Notes: generated by a model not told the origin, from the letters alone. A DNA stretch of 64,000 nt from an uncultured Pedobacter sp. (GCF_946480185.1 NZ_CAMLIG010000002.1:62001-126000); one strand, 5' to 3'; shown: positions 56,334-64,000, counted from the first letter of the stretch. Program-made: numbers and translations.

Positions 56334-57413
56334 ATGAAACTTGACAGCGAAAAAGCCGAATTTCTTACAGAAACCATCCAACGGTGGCAAGATACAGGCA
56401 TTATCGATTCCGAAAAAGCCGAAGAATTAAAAAAAAGCTTTACCGTAAAATCTTTCGACTGGCAAAAACTGGCCCAATATGCCATCTATATTTCTTTGGC
56501 TTGCGGTGTTTTTGCATTAGGTTCTTTGTTGCTGGATAAACAACTTTCTAAAATCCTTACATCACTGTACAATACCCCAAACATCATCATCTGTTTACTC
56601 TCTTTTACTGTGGCGGCTTATTTTTTAATCATCGGGAACCGGAGAAGACAAAAGAAGGCTAATCGGGTTTTTAGCAACGAAGCGTTACTTTTTGCAGGAG
56701 TTTTACTGATTGCAAACGGTTTAGCATATTTGGGGAAAACCATTGATAAAAGCTCCGAAAATTACACATTGCTTTTTTTAGTTGCTGTTCCGGTGTATGC
56801 TTTTCTGGGTTATTATTTTAAATCAAGATTAATCTGGAGTTTTGCACTACTATCTTTAGGCGCTTGGTTTGGCACACAAACCAGTTACTTAAGCAAAAAC
56901 AATTTTTATTTTTTAGGGATGAATTATCCGCTTAGGTTTGTTTGCTTTGGAGCGATACTTACAGTATTTTCCTTCGCTTTTCCCTACTCTAAAAAACTGA
57001 AGGAATTTCAGTTTACCACCTATTTTATCGGATTAGTTTACACTTTTACTGCTCTTTGGTTACTTTCCATATTTGGGAATTTTGGACGGATTGATGATTG
57101 GTACAAAGTTAGCCAGCCGAGTTTATTTGGTTGGGCCAGTTTATCTATCTCAATATGTTTATTGACTTTTTATTTAGGCTTTAAGTTTAAAAACGAATTG
57201 GCCCGAGAGTTTGGCGCTACGTTTTTGATCATTAATTTGTACACCCTGTTTTTCGCATATTTTTGGGACGCTTGGCACAAAGCCCTATTCTTTTTAGTGC
57301 TGGCCTTATCCTTTTGGTTGATTGGCAGAAAAGCAGAAAAAATCTGGAACCTGGAGTTTTTAAAGGATGCCTCAACACAGCCCTCTCCGAAGGAGAGGGA
57401 GTTAAATAGCTGA
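56334..57413 (+). CDS. DUF2157 membrane protein
   Basis: 359 residues. A cytoplasmic N-terminal helix pair (FLTETIQRWQDTGIIDSEKAEELKKSF, the DUF2157 start) precedes about ten membrane helices. Function unknown. ATG 56334 is preferred over TTG 56307, which overlaps the ribF stop and would add a hydrophobic tag. The last residues, STQPSPKERELNS, are encoded by the CCCTCTCC-GAA-GGAGAGGG palindrome, so the natural C-terminus has been replaced or extended by the repeat. Confidence 0.8.
   Translation: MKLDSEKAEFLTETIQRWQDTGIIDSEKAEELKKSFTVKSFDWQKLAQYAIYISLACGVFALGSLLLDKQLSKILTSLYNTPNIIICLLSFTVAAYFLIIGNRRRQKKANRVFSNEALLFAGVLLIANGLAYLGKTIDKSSENYTLLFLVAVPVYAFLGYYFKSRLIWSFALLSLGAWFGTQTSYLSKNNFYFLGMNYPLRFVCFGAILTVFSFAFPYSKKLKEFQFTTYFIGLVYTFTALWLLSIFGNFGRIDDWYKVSQPSLFGWASLSISICLLTFYLGFKFKNELAREFGATFLIINLYTLFFAYFWDAWHKALFFLVLALSFWLIGRKAEKIWNLEFLKDASTQPSPKERELNS
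57381..57399. repeat. CCCTCTCC-GAA-GGAGAGGG palindrome, copy 2
   Basis: Identical to 32106-32124 and inside the 3' coding end of the DUF2157 gene; it encodes P-S-P-K-E-R-E. Its hairpin could also stop or protect the transcript. Confidence 0.85.
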
Positions 57414-57433
57414 TGAATAACTTTCTAAAACAA

Positions 57434-57497
57434 ATACCAATAACTAATTAACCAGTGAACTAAATCCACTGATGACTAATAAACCAATGAACTAACT
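57434..57497. repeat. TTAGTTCATTGG/TTTATTAG-type intergenic repeat
   Basis: ACCAATAACTAATTAACCAGTGAACTAAATCCACTGATGACTAATAAACCAATGAACTAAC-like cycling sequence between converging genes; here given in part only. Read in reverse it resembles 2513-2540 (TTTATTAGCCATTGGTTTATTAG). Confidence 0.55.
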
Positions 57498-57505
57498 TTT
57501 AATAT

Positions 57506-58348
57506 TTAATCTCTTGGTTTTATCACAACAGAAGTCATCGTTAAAGAACCGCCCACGGCTACATCATTTATAAAACTTATTTCTTCGTTCTTTTGTTTTA
57601 AACCTAAGGTATAAAGCAAAGGCAAATAATGCTCTGGCGTTGGGATGGCATATTTTCCTTCGGTTCCAAAATTCTCGAAATTAATTAGCGCCTCATGTTC
57701 ATCGTTCATGATATGATTTTTTAGCTTTTCGTTCATATCCAAAGCCCAATCATAACCATAACCTGTATTGTTTAACTTATCCCAAGCAACCATTCTTAAG
57801 TTGTGCACCATATTTCCGCTACCAATTATTAAAATGCCTTTCTTCCGTAAAATTTGGAGTTCTTTTGCCAATTGATAATGGTATAATGCCGGCTTGGTAT
57901 AATCCAAACTGATCTGCAAAACCGGTACATCCGCTTGCGGATACAAATGTTTGACTACGCTCCACGTTCCGTGGTCCAAGCCCCAAAGCGTATCCAACTC
58001 TACCGGCGAATAATGTTTTAGTGCCTCTTTAATAAAGTTGGCCAATTCCGGATCACCTTTGGCAGGATATTGAACATTAAACAAGGCCTGCGGAAAGCCT
58101 CCAAAGTCGTGAATGGTTTTTGGTTGTTTCATTGCTGTAACTGCCGTTCCCCGGGTTTCCCAATGTGCAGAAATCACTACTACAGCTCTAGGTTTTGGAA
58201 GTTCTATAGCGAGTTTTCTCCAGTTTCTTACAAACTCGTTATCTTCTATGGCATTCATAGGGCTACCATGTCCCATAAATAAAACAGGCATAGTAACAGA
58301 CTTTTCCAGAGTCTGTTGCCAATTGTATAAACTTTTTAAGGATTCCAT
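57506..58348 (-). CDS. ygiD: extradiol ring-cleavage dioxygenase, YgiD/LigB class III type
   Basis: 280-residue metal-dependent dioxygenase related to E. coli YgiD and plant DOPA dioxygenases (4,5-opening of DOPA-like catechols). Metal and acid-base His candidates are in LFMGHGSPMNAI, VVISAHWETRG, and LDHGTWS, with GSGNMVHNL later. Natural substrate in bacteria unclear. 16 bp after the NAD(P)-binding protein gene, so it may share the Rrf2-controlled transcript. Confidence 0.9.
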   Translation of the reverse strand: MESLKSLYNWQQTLEKSVTMPVLFMGHGSPMNAIEDNEFVRNWRKLAIELPKPRAVVVISAHWETRGTAVTAMKQPKTIHDFGGFPQALFNVQYPAKGDPELANFIKEALKHYSPVELDTLWGLDHGTWSVVKHLYPQADVPVLQISLDYTKPALYHYQLAKELQILRKKGILIIGSGNMVHNLRMVAWDKLNNTGYGYDWALDMNEKLKNHIMNDEHEALINFENFGTEGKYAIPTPEHYLPLLYTLGLKQKNEEISFINDVAVGGSLTMTSVVIKPRD

Positions 58349-58364
58349 TTTACCTCTTTTTTGA

Positions 58365-59015
58365 TTAATAAGCCGCTGTAAATCTTACTCTTTTATGCTG
58401 AGGGTTTTCTGCCTCATCTAAAATAGCAACAGCCAAATCTTCTACCGAAAGTTTTGATTCATTTTTCTCATTGAATACCGGATTATCTTTCCCCAGCCTA
58501 AATTTGCCAGTTCTTCCGTTTGTAATGCCCGGATGCATTTCAAATGCAGGGCTAAAGAAAGTCCAGTCTAATCCTTTATCCTGTTGAAGGAAAGTAAGAT
58601 AATCTCTTGCGGCCAAGGCTCCCGCCTTAAATTCTTCCGGAAAATTTGGTGTATCTACAGCTTGTAAACCGGGTGCAACATATAAACTGCCTCCTCCGCC
58701 AATTACAATTAAGCGTTTGCCCGCTTTTTTTACAGCTTCCTGTATCGCCTTAGCACCGCTTAAAAAATCGTTGTAGATGTTCGGATTGCTCCATCCAGGA
58801 TTGTACGAGCTAATTACCAAATCTTGATCTTTTAATAATTCCGCAGTTTCATCTACATTAAAAATATCAGCACTTACTTTGTGCAATCTGTTATCGCTGA
58901 TGGCCAATTTCCCAACATTTCTTGCTAAAGCGGTAACTTCATGCCCGCGGTTTAATGCTTCGGTAGTTAAGTTTCTTCCAACAAAGCCTGTGGCTCCAAT
59001 AATTGCTATTTTCAT
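58365..59015 (-). CDS. NAD(P)-binding Rossmann protein, YwnB-like
   Basis: 216-residue atypical SDR with GATGFVGRNLTTEALNRGH at the N-terminus and a conserved G-G-G-G-S-L block (VIGGGGSLYVAPG). It lacks the classical YXXXK pair. Members of this NAD(P)H-binding family act as flavin or quinone reductases or as redox sensors. An Rrf2 regulator gene lies just upstream, as for ywnA-ywnB in Bacillus from memory, and the same TGTAA-N9-TTACA site precedes both genes. Confidence 0.85.
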   Translation of the reverse strand: MKIAIIGATGFVGRNLTTEALNRGHEVTALARNVGKLAISDNRLHKVSADIFNVDETAELLKDQDLVISSYNPGWSNPNIYNDFLSGAKAIQEAVKKAGKRLIVIGGGGSLYVAPGLQAVDTPNFPEEFKAGALAARDYLTFLQQDKGLDWTFFSPAFEMHPGITNGRTGKFRLGKDNPVFNEKNESKLSVEDLAVAILDEAENPQHKRVRFTAAY

Positions 59016-59030
59016 GACGTTATATTTAAA

Positions 59031-59049
59031 TGTAATTAATTTTGTTACA
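59031..59049 (-). promoter_or_regulatory. putative Rrf2 operator before the YwnB-like gene
   Basis: TGTAATTAATTTTGTTACA, i.e. TGTAA-N9-TTACA, 15 bp before the ATG. It partly overlaps a -7-like TACATTTA (59026-59033, minus strand). Same half-sites and spacing as at 59480-59498. Confidence 0.6.
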
Positions 59050-59066
59050 GTTGTGTTAAAAAAAAT

Positions 59067-59477
59067 TTAATCAAATTTAAGACAGAAATCGGCCAAAGTA
59101 CTTTTAGCGAGTTTAGCCAACATAGCTTCTTCTACCTCTTCATACAATTCGTTAAGATTTGCATTTATTGCTTTCCCAATAGGGCAATTAGGATTGGGTC
59201 TATTTTTAGCTAATGACAAAACTGGATTTTGATATACCATTTTAAAAAGATCGGCCAAACTGATTTCATCGGCTTTCTTTGACAGAAAACAACCACCGTT
59301 CTTTCCTTCTTTACTATCTACATATCCCGCTTTTCTGAGTTGGATAATTTCTTTGCGTACCAAAACCGGGTTGATATTGATACTACCGGCAATATAATCT
59401 GACGAAAGCAATTCGCCTTTACTTTTACAAAGTAGCGTTAATATATGAAGCGATATGGCGAATCTTCCGTTGTTCAT
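59067..59477 (-). CDS. Rrf2 family transcriptional regulator, YwnA-like
   Basis: 136-residue winged-helix regulator: NGRFAISLHILTLL at the N-terminal helix, S-D-Y-I-A-G-S-I-N-I-N-P-V-L-V-R-K-E recognition part, and GGCFLSKKADEISLADLF wing. Only one Cys (NPNCPIG) remains in the region where IscR and NsrR hold three, so an iron-sulfur cluster is unlikely; it may sense through a single thiol. ATG 59477 is used because a promoter and operator occupy the upstream in-frame codons. Probably represses itself and the YwnB-like gene. Confidence 0.88.
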   Translation of the reverse strand: MNNGRFAISLHILTLLCKSKGELLSSDYIAGSININPVLVRKEIIQLRKAGYVDSKEGKNGGCFLSKKADEISLADLFKMVYQNPVLSLAKNRPNPNCPIGKAINANLNELYEEVEEAMLAKLAKSTLADFCLKFD

Positions 59478-59479
59478 TC

Positions 59480-59498
59480 TGTAATTTTTATTATTACA
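59480..59498 (-). promoter_or_regulatory. putative Rrf2 autoregulatory operator
   Basis: TGTAATTTTTATTATTACA, i.e. TGTAA-N9-TTACA, 3 bp upstream of the rrf2 ATG and over the expected transcription start. CTGTAAT and ATTACAG extend the symmetry to 7 bp. Confidence 0.65.
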
Positions 59499-59501
59499 GT
59501 T

Positions 59502-59530
59502 CAAATATAATGCTTTTATTCTTTGTACAA
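59502..59530 (-). promoter_or_regulatory. promoter of the Rrf2 regulator gene
   Basis: On the minus strand TTG (59528-59530), an 18-bp spacer and TATATTTG (59502-59509): a full consensus match. The operator lies directly downstream. The -33 region includes the palindrome TTTGTACAAA. Confidence 0.75.
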
Positions 59531-59603
59531 AATTATCCTATGAATGATTAAATGGATTTACCTCGAGATGACACTTTTAGCGATTTTTTGGTGAATTTTG
59601 GAG

Positions 59604-59665
59604 TTTGGAGACTCTTGTCTATTACAGAATCCGGAGAAATGCTTCGCCTAATTCTCGAGACAAGC
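59604..59665. repeat. imperfect inverted repeat, likely dispersed-element remnant
   Basis: CTTGTCT near 59613 and AGACAAG near 59659 face each other around GAATCCGGAGAAATGCTTCGCC. It sits between the rrf2 and yefM promoters and resembles, loosely, other short intergenic elements of the window. Confidence 0.4.
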
Positions 59666-59671
59666 CTAGAG

Positions 59672-59702
59672 TTTGATTAAATACGATTAATGCTTACATT
59701 TG
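59672..59702 (+). promoter_or_regulatory. promoter of yefM-yoeB
   Basis: TTTG (59672-59675), exactly 19 bp, then TACATTTG (59695-59702): an ideal Bacteroidota promoter, overlapping the operator. Confidence 0.8.
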
Positions 59703-59720
59703 TACATATATCTGTACAAA
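59699..59720 (+). promoter_or_regulatory. YefM-YoeB operator
   Basis: TTTGTACA and TGTACAAA, perfect inverted 8-mers with a 6-bp spacer, so two TGTACA cores lie 12 bp apart between the -7 box and the antitoxin ATG. The E. coli yefM-yoeB operator also uses TGTACA cores, to my knowledge with the same 12-bp spacing. Confidence 0.75.
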
Positions 59721-59722
59721 AT

Positions 59723-59977
59723 ATGTTAACTACCACCATCTCCGACTTTCGTAAAGACATCAAAAACTACTTCGATAAAGTCTCAAATAACTTCGAAACG
59801 CTAATTATCAACCGCGGGAAAGATAGTGGCGTGGTAATTATGTCACTTGATGAATACAATTCTTTACAAGCCACACAACACGAGCTAAGTTCTAAAGCAA
59901 ATGAAAAAAGACTCGACTCGGCTATTGAGAAACTTAATAAATCAACATCATTTGAAAAGGATCTAATTGAAATATGA
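59723..59977 (+). CDS. yefM: antitoxin of the YefM/Phd family
   Basis: 84 residues. The N-terminal DNA-binding half (TTTISDFRKDIKNYFDKV, then LIINRGKDSGVVIMSLDEYNSL) is canonical Phd/YefM; the C-terminal half (KANEKRLDSAIEKL) folds on the toxin. ATG 59723 is used because the upstream in-frame ATG at 59690 precedes the transcription start. The stop overlaps the toxin start (ATGA), coupling translation. Confidence 0.93.
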   Translation: MLTTTISDFRKDIKNYFDKVSNNFETLIINRGKDSGVVIMSLDEYNSLQATQHELSSKANEKRLDSAIEKLNKSTSFEKDLIEI

Positions 59978-60231
59978 GGTTTGTTTTTGTTGATGAATCT
60001 TGGGAGGATTACCTTTATTGGCAAAAAACAGATAAGAAGCTTTTGCAACGAATAAACATTCTACTCAAAGATATTTCAAGAACTCCATTTACCGGAATCG
60101 GAAAACCTGAACCGCTGAAATTTAAATATAAAGGCTTTTGGTCTCGCAGAATCAATGATGAACATCGATTAATCTATAAAGTAACGGATAATGAAATTTT
60201 AATTGCTAAATGTAGGTTTCATTATGATTAG
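59974..60231 (+). CDS. yoeB: toxin YoeB (ribosome-dependent mRNA endonuclease)
   Basis: 85 residues, complete. The active-site residues fall at the same numbers as in E. coli YoeB: Glu46 (GKPEPL), Arg65 (DEHRLIY) and His83-Tyr84 (RFHYD). YoeB cuts mRNA on the ribosome when YefM is degraded. The toxin looks intact, so the pair should be functional. Confidence 0.95.
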   Translation: MRFVFVDESWEDYLYWQKTDKKLLQRINILLKDISRTPFTGIGKPEPLKFKYKGFWSRRINDEHRLIYKVTDNEILIAKCRFHYD

Positions 60232-60339
60232 GTTTTATTTATTTGACACTCTATTCGTGTATCATTTTATATAAGACTTTCGTAAATACTTTTAAAGCAA
60301 CTCTAAATTAATTATTATGGATTTATAGGACATAGTCGG

Positions 60340-60347
60340 TATGTTTG
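60340..60347 (+). promoter_or_regulatory. -7 promoter box TATGTTTG before a lipoprotein gene
   Basis: A perfect TAnnTTTG lying over the in-frame ATG at 60341, which therefore cannot be the start. The downstream ATG at 60392 then has a leader of about 40 bases. Confidence 0.45.
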
Positions 60348-60391
60348 ACTTGTATTCATTCATAAAATTGAATTTTTTATTAATGGTCTTT

Positions 60392-60793
60392 ATGAAAACA
60401 TTATTATCAAACTTAATCATCTTAACAATTTCATTAATTCTATTATCTGGATGTAAGAAAGACTCTTTCACAATGGAGGAAGGAATATATATCGGAAACT
60501 TTACAGTTAGATACAATTCGGGAATTAAAACGGGACCTGTAACCTTAGAATTAAAAAACGGAGAATATAACTGTTCCGGAAACTCAAATAGAATCCCTGC
60601 TGGAGGTTCGGGAACTTACTCAGTTGAAAACTGTAAAGTTACTTTTAACGAACAACATGTGTGGACTGCTGATTTTGATTGGGGATTAATCTTAGGCGGA
60701 GTTTATAATTACTCGTTTGATGGCGAGAATTTAAAAATATCATCGATCAGCAATAATGAAGCTAGTTATGAGTACGTTTTGAAGAAGAAATAA
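60392..60793 (+). CDS. small lipoprotein of unknown function
   Basis: 133 residues. Lipoprotein signal ends LILLSGC-KK (Cys about residue 22). The mature part is a short beta protein: GIYIGNFTVRYN, VTLELKNGEYNC, GSGTYSVENCKVTFNE, with two further Cys that may pair. This looks like a small cell-surface beta domain. Not recognised beyond that. Single gene between the toxin gene and dnaE. Confidence 0.65.
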   Translation: MKTLLSNLIILTISLILLSGCKKDSFTMEEGIYIGNFTVRYNSGIKTGPVTLELKNGEYNCSGNSNRIPAGGSGTYSVENCKVTFNEQHVWTADFDWGLILGGVYNYSFDGENLKISSISNNEASYEYVLKKK

Positions 60794-60825
60794 TTTATTA
60801 CATCACTCGAATATGACACTAGCTG

Positions 60826-60907
60826 TGTGAACTCCGCGTCCTCCGCTCAGACTGACAAGTCGACACTTTCCCATCCCTGTGAAAACTCTGTGCCCTTTGT
60901 GGTAAAA
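60826..60907. repeat. CTCTGTG-type low-complexity intergenic repeat
   Basis: GTGTGAACTCCGCGTCCTCCG and CTGTGAAAACTCTGTGCCC followed by TTTGTGGTAAAAA repeat the pattern (C)TCTGTG...CTCCGTG; found in many Bacteroidota gaps as I recall. No gene. Confidence 0.4.
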
Positions 60908-60911
60908 AATG

Positions 60912-63900
60912 CTAACTCAATACATACTCCAATTCCATTTCATCCAAACTGCACAACAGCTCCTTCGAAATATTAATCTGTCTGCCTTTACTCAGTAAAT
61001 CAATTTGTAGTTTTTCTCGCCTATCTACCACCACAAAATTAAGTTTTTTAGAACCTACATGACTGTTGAATATTTCGTCCAAATCACTTATTAAATCAGC
61101 ATTGATGTGATCTAACTCTAAGCGAATATCAATCTTGTTAGATTGTTTTTCTAAAACATCACGCAAATCAGAGAAATCGGTAAAGGTAGTTTTAGCTCGT
61201 TTGGTACCATCCGGATTAGAGAAATAGCCTACGTTTCCTTTGATATACAAATAGTTATTAGGCACTAAATGATGCTTGAACTTTAAATAATCATCCCTAA
61301 AAATGGCAAACTCAAAGGCATCATCATAACCTTCTAACTTAAAAAACGCGTAACCTCGCCCATCTTTGGTTACCATGTGGCGCACCGAGGTTACAATTCC
61401 ACCCACTTTAAACTGAAAATCAACGCCTTTATCAATCTCATTAAAAATGGTGAGGTTGCCGTTAGAACAATATTTGTTGAGCACTAATTTATACTCATCC
61501 AGCGGATGACCCGAAATATAAATTCCAACTACTTCTTTCTCTTTGGCCAATTTCTGTATCAAACCCCACTCTTCGCAATCTGGTAAAGAGGGTTCGGGCA
61601 TTTCAACCGCTGTTCCGCCACCAAACAAACTGGCTTGTGAGGAGTTTTCGTTTTCTTTATGTTTTGCACCGTATTTAATCGCCTGCTCTAAAACAATCAA
61701 TCCGCCATCTTCATAAAAATATTGTGCCCGGTGCGTTCCCTCAAAACAATCAAAACCGCCGGCCAACACCAAATTTTCGATGGCTTTTTTATTGGCTGCC
61801 CGCAAATCCACCCTTTTGGTAAAATCAAAAATAGATTTATACCGGCTTTCTTTCCGGTTTTCAACAATGGTTTCTACCGCTCCAGCGCCAACGCCTTTAA
61901 CGGCTCCCATTCCAAAACGGATGGCGTTATTTTGATTTACCGTAAATTTATGGAAGGATTCATTTACATCCGGACCCAAAACCTCTAAGCCCATGCGTTT
62001 GCATTCTTCCATAAAGAAAGTGACCTGTTTAATGTCGCTCATGTTGTTCGAAAGCACTGCCGCCATATATTCTGCCGGGTAATGTGCTTTTAAATAAGCG
62101 GTTTGATAGGCAATCCAGGCGTAACAAGTGGAGTGGGACTTGTTAAAAGCATAACTCGCGAAAGCTTCCCAGTCTTTCCAAACTTTTTCCAACACTTTTG
62201 GGTCGTGACCTTTTTCTGCTGCCTGCGCAACAAATTTAGGTTTCATTTTATCCAGAACGTCCTTCTGCTTTTTACCCATCGCCTTACGCAAAACGTCGGC
62301 TTCGCCTTTGGTAAAACCTGCCAAACTTTGCGATAAAAGCATCACCTGCTCTTGGTAAACCGTAATTCCGTAAGTTTCTTTTAGGTATTCCTCACTGGCT
62401 GCAATGTCATATTTAATTTCTTCTTCCCCGTTTTTCCTGCGGATAAAACTCGGGATATATTCTATCGGACCGGGACGGTACAGTGCGTTCATAGCAATTA
62501 AATCTCCGAAAACGGTAGGCTTTAATTCCTTCATGTACTTTTGCATCCCGGGAGATTCGTACTGAAAAATCCCAACGGTTTCGCCTCGCTGGAAAAGCTC
62601 GTACGTCATCTCATCATCAATCGGGAAATGATCCGGATCTAAGTCGATGCCGGTTTTCAGCTTCACCAACTTCACCGTATCCTTAATCAGCGTCAGCGTT
62701 TTTAAACCCAAAAAGTCCATTTTTAACAAGCCGGCACTTTCTACCACCGAGTTGTCAAATTGGGTAACGTATAAGTCAGAATCTTTTGCCGTAGCTACAG
62801 GAACAAAATTGGTAATGTCACTTGGTGTGATGATGACTCCACAGGCATGGATCCCTGTATTGCGAACTGAACCTTCCAAAACCTGAGCCTGACGCAAGGT
62901 TTCTGCACTTAAATCTTTTCCGTCTGCGATGCCTTTTAATAAATTTACGGCTTCAAACTCTTCAGAACGTAAGGCACTTTTAAGGGCAGCTTCATCCAGA
63001 TTGAAGATCTTCGCTAGCTTCATATTTGGAATCAGCTTAGCAATTTTATCTGCCTCGAAAAGCGGTAGATCTAAAACCCGGGCGGTATCACGGATGGAAG
63101 ATTTAGCCGCCATGGTTCCATAAGTAATAATCTGTGCAACTTGGCTAGCTCCGTACTTATTGATGACATAATCCATTACTCGGCCTCTGCCTTCATCATC
63201 AAAATCAATATCAATATCGGGCATGGAAACCCTATCTGGGTTTAGAAAACGCTCAAAAAGGAGATCGTACTTGATGGGGTCGATATTGGTGATCCACAAA
63301 CAGTATGCAACCACAGAACCCGCTGCAGAACCACGACCGGGTCCCACGGAAACGTCCAACCGGCGGGCTTCGGCAATAAAATCCTGAACAATCAAAAAGT
63401 ATCCGGGGTAACCGGTGTTTTCAATAACTTTGAGCTCAAAATCTAAACGTTCTTTAATTTCGGGCGTAATTTCGCCATAGCGTTTTTTTGCACCTTCATA
63501 AGTTAAATGCGCTAGATATTTGTTTTCTCCGCGTTTCCCGCCATCGGCTTCATCTTCTGCAACTAAAAATTCTTCCGGAATATCAAATTTTGGCAATAAA
63601 ACTTCGCGGTAAAGCGAGTAGGATTCAATTTTATCTACAACTTCTTGAACGTTGCTAATCGCCTCGGGCAAATCAGCGAAAAGCTTTTTCATCTCTTCGC
63701 CAGATTTAAAATAATATTGGTCATTAGGCATCCCATACCTAAAACCGCGTCCACGGCCTTTTGGCGTTGCCAATTTTTCACCGTCTTTTACGCAAAGTAA
63801 AATATCATGGGCATGTGCATCTTCTTTGTTAAGGTAATAAGTGTTGTTGGTTGCTAATATTTTAACGTTATGTTTTTGAGCCAGCGAGATTAAAGTTTGG

Positions 63901-64000
63901 TTTACCCGATTTTCATCTTCTTGATCATGGCGCATGATTTCCATGTAAAAATCTTCGCCAAAAGTTTCTTTCCACCAAATTAAAGCTTCTTCTGCCTGGT
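60912..64000 (-). CDS. dnaE: DNA polymerase III alpha subunit, 3' part
   Basis: The replicative polymerase, truncated by the window edge: 1028 residues are visible from the middle of the PHP domain (WWKETFGEDFYMEIM) to the stop; roughly the first 400 are missing. The catalytic aspartates are in PDIDIDFDD, preceded by VGPGRGSAAGS and followed by GVIITPSDITNFVP. The tau-binding and OB-fold region lie near the C-terminus (FKVGGIVTSVRHMVTKDGRGYAFFKLEGYDD). No sign of damage. Confidence 0.96.
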   Translation of the reverse strand, partial: QAEEALIWWKETFGEDFYMEIMRHDQEDENRVNQTLISLAQKHNVKILATNNTYYLNKEDAHAHDILLCVKDGEKLATPKGRGRGFRYGMPNDQYYFKSGEEMKKLFADLPEAISNVQEVVDKIESYSLYREVLLPKFDIPEEFLVAEDEADGGKRGENKYLAHLTYEGAKKRYGEITPEIKERLDFELKVIENTGYPGYFLIVQDFIAEARRLDVSVGPGRGSAAGSVVAYCLWITNIDPIKYDLLFERFLNPDRVSMPDIDIDFDDEGRGRVMDYVINKYGASQVAQIITYGTMAAKSSIRDTARVLDLPLFEADKIAKLIPNMKLAKIFNLDEAALKSALRSEEFEAVNLLKGIADGKDLSAETLRQAQVLEGSVRNTGIHACGVIITPSDITNFVPVATAKDSDLYVTQFDNSVVESAGLLKMDFLGLKTLTLIKDTVKLVKLKTGIDLDPDHFPIDDEMTYELFQRGETVGIFQYESPGMQKYMKELKPTVFGDLIAMNALYRPGPIEYIPSFIRRKNGEEEIKYDIAASEEYLKETYGITVYQEQVMLLSQSLAGFTKGEADVLRKAMGKKQKDVLDKMKPKFVAQAAEKGHDPKVLEKVWKDWEAFASYAFNKSHSTCYAWIAYQTAYLKAHYPAEYMAAVLSNNMSDIKQVTFFMEECKRMGLEVLGPDVNESFHKFTVNQNNAIRFGMGAVKGVGAGAVETIVENRKESRYKSIFDFTKRVDLRAANKKAIENLVLAGGFDCFEGTHRAQYFYEDGGLIVLEQAIKYGAKHKENENSSQASLFGGGTAVEMPEPSLPDCEEWGLIQKLAKEKEVVGIYISGHPLDEYKLVLNKYCSNGNLTIFNEIDKGVDFQFKVGGIVTSVRHMVTKDGRGYAFFKLEGYDDAFEFAIFRDDYLKFKHHLVPNNYLYIKGNVGYFSNPDGTKRAKTTFTDFSDLRDVLEKQSNKIDIRLELDHINADLISDLDEIFNSHVGSKKLNFVVVDRREKLQIDLLSKGRQINISKELLCSLDEMELEYVLS

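Noticed and set aside
60242..60275. TTGACA followed about 19 bp later by TATATAA, like an E. coli sigma-70 promoter
   Set aside because: The main sigma factor of Bacteroidota does not use this consensus, and a TATGTTTG box closer to the gene explains it better.

Overview
The window looks like a chromosomal segment of a Bacteroidota bacterium, most likely Sphingobacteriaceae (Pedobacter-like). The reasons are an AT-rich sequence, few Shine-Dalgarno sites, promoters of the Bacteroidota type (TTTG, about 19 bp, TAnnTTTG), and gene families typical of the group: a Porin_10 beta-barrel, a lamin-tail surface protein, a BT_3928-type DoxX protein, DUF3098, and a large ilv/leu operon. I saw no rRNA, tRNA, CRISPR array, insertion sequence or prophage.

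Layout. 1-7.7 kb: start of an S1/P1 nuclease, pruA, a DUF2147 protein, a B12-type radical SAM protein followed by a 26-codon micro-ORF, and a large secreted lamin-tail protein. 7.7-14.2 kb: asd, lpxK-punA-porin, and an AAA ATPase (DUF4143) preceded by a palindromic 32-bp tandem repeat. 14.2-20.4 kb: ywbE-like gene, APC permease, monomeric isocitrate dehydrogenase, an acidic disordered protein and an SDR. 20.4-28.6 kb: cdaA-folP, divergent DUF1599-BT_3928-DppB-like permease-aroK, an RmlD-like reductase, peroxiredoxin, floA and a small lipoprotein.

28.7-44.4 kb on the minus strand holds one branched-chain amino acid supply unit: ilvE-ilvD-ilvB-ilvN-dinB-ilvC-ABC ATPase-leuA-leuC-leuD-cimA-leuB. 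It is preceded by a leader peptide gene almost wholly made of Ile/Leu/Val codons and by a terminator that competes with an antiterminator, i.e. a classical ribosome-mediated attenuator. The second leuA-like gene resembles Leptospira-type citramalate synthase, so the operon may make isoleucine from pyruvate with LeuCDB, without threonine deaminase.

44.7-64 kb: atpC-atpD, a FadL-type transporter with an SGNH lipoprotein, gnd, ohr, a DUF892 protein, then ftsX-DUF3098-uppP-truB-ribF-DUF2157. After these come a ygiD-like dioxygenase, an NAD(P)-binding protein with a neighbouring Rrf2 regulator (matching putative operators at both promoters), a YefM-YoeB toxin-antitoxin pair with a TGTACA operator, a small lipoprotein, and the 3' two thirds of dnaE running off the end.

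Several families of short dispersed intergenic repeats occur two or more times. Some have entered coding ends: the ABC ATPase N-terminus, the DUF2157 C-terminus, and probably a loop of RibF.
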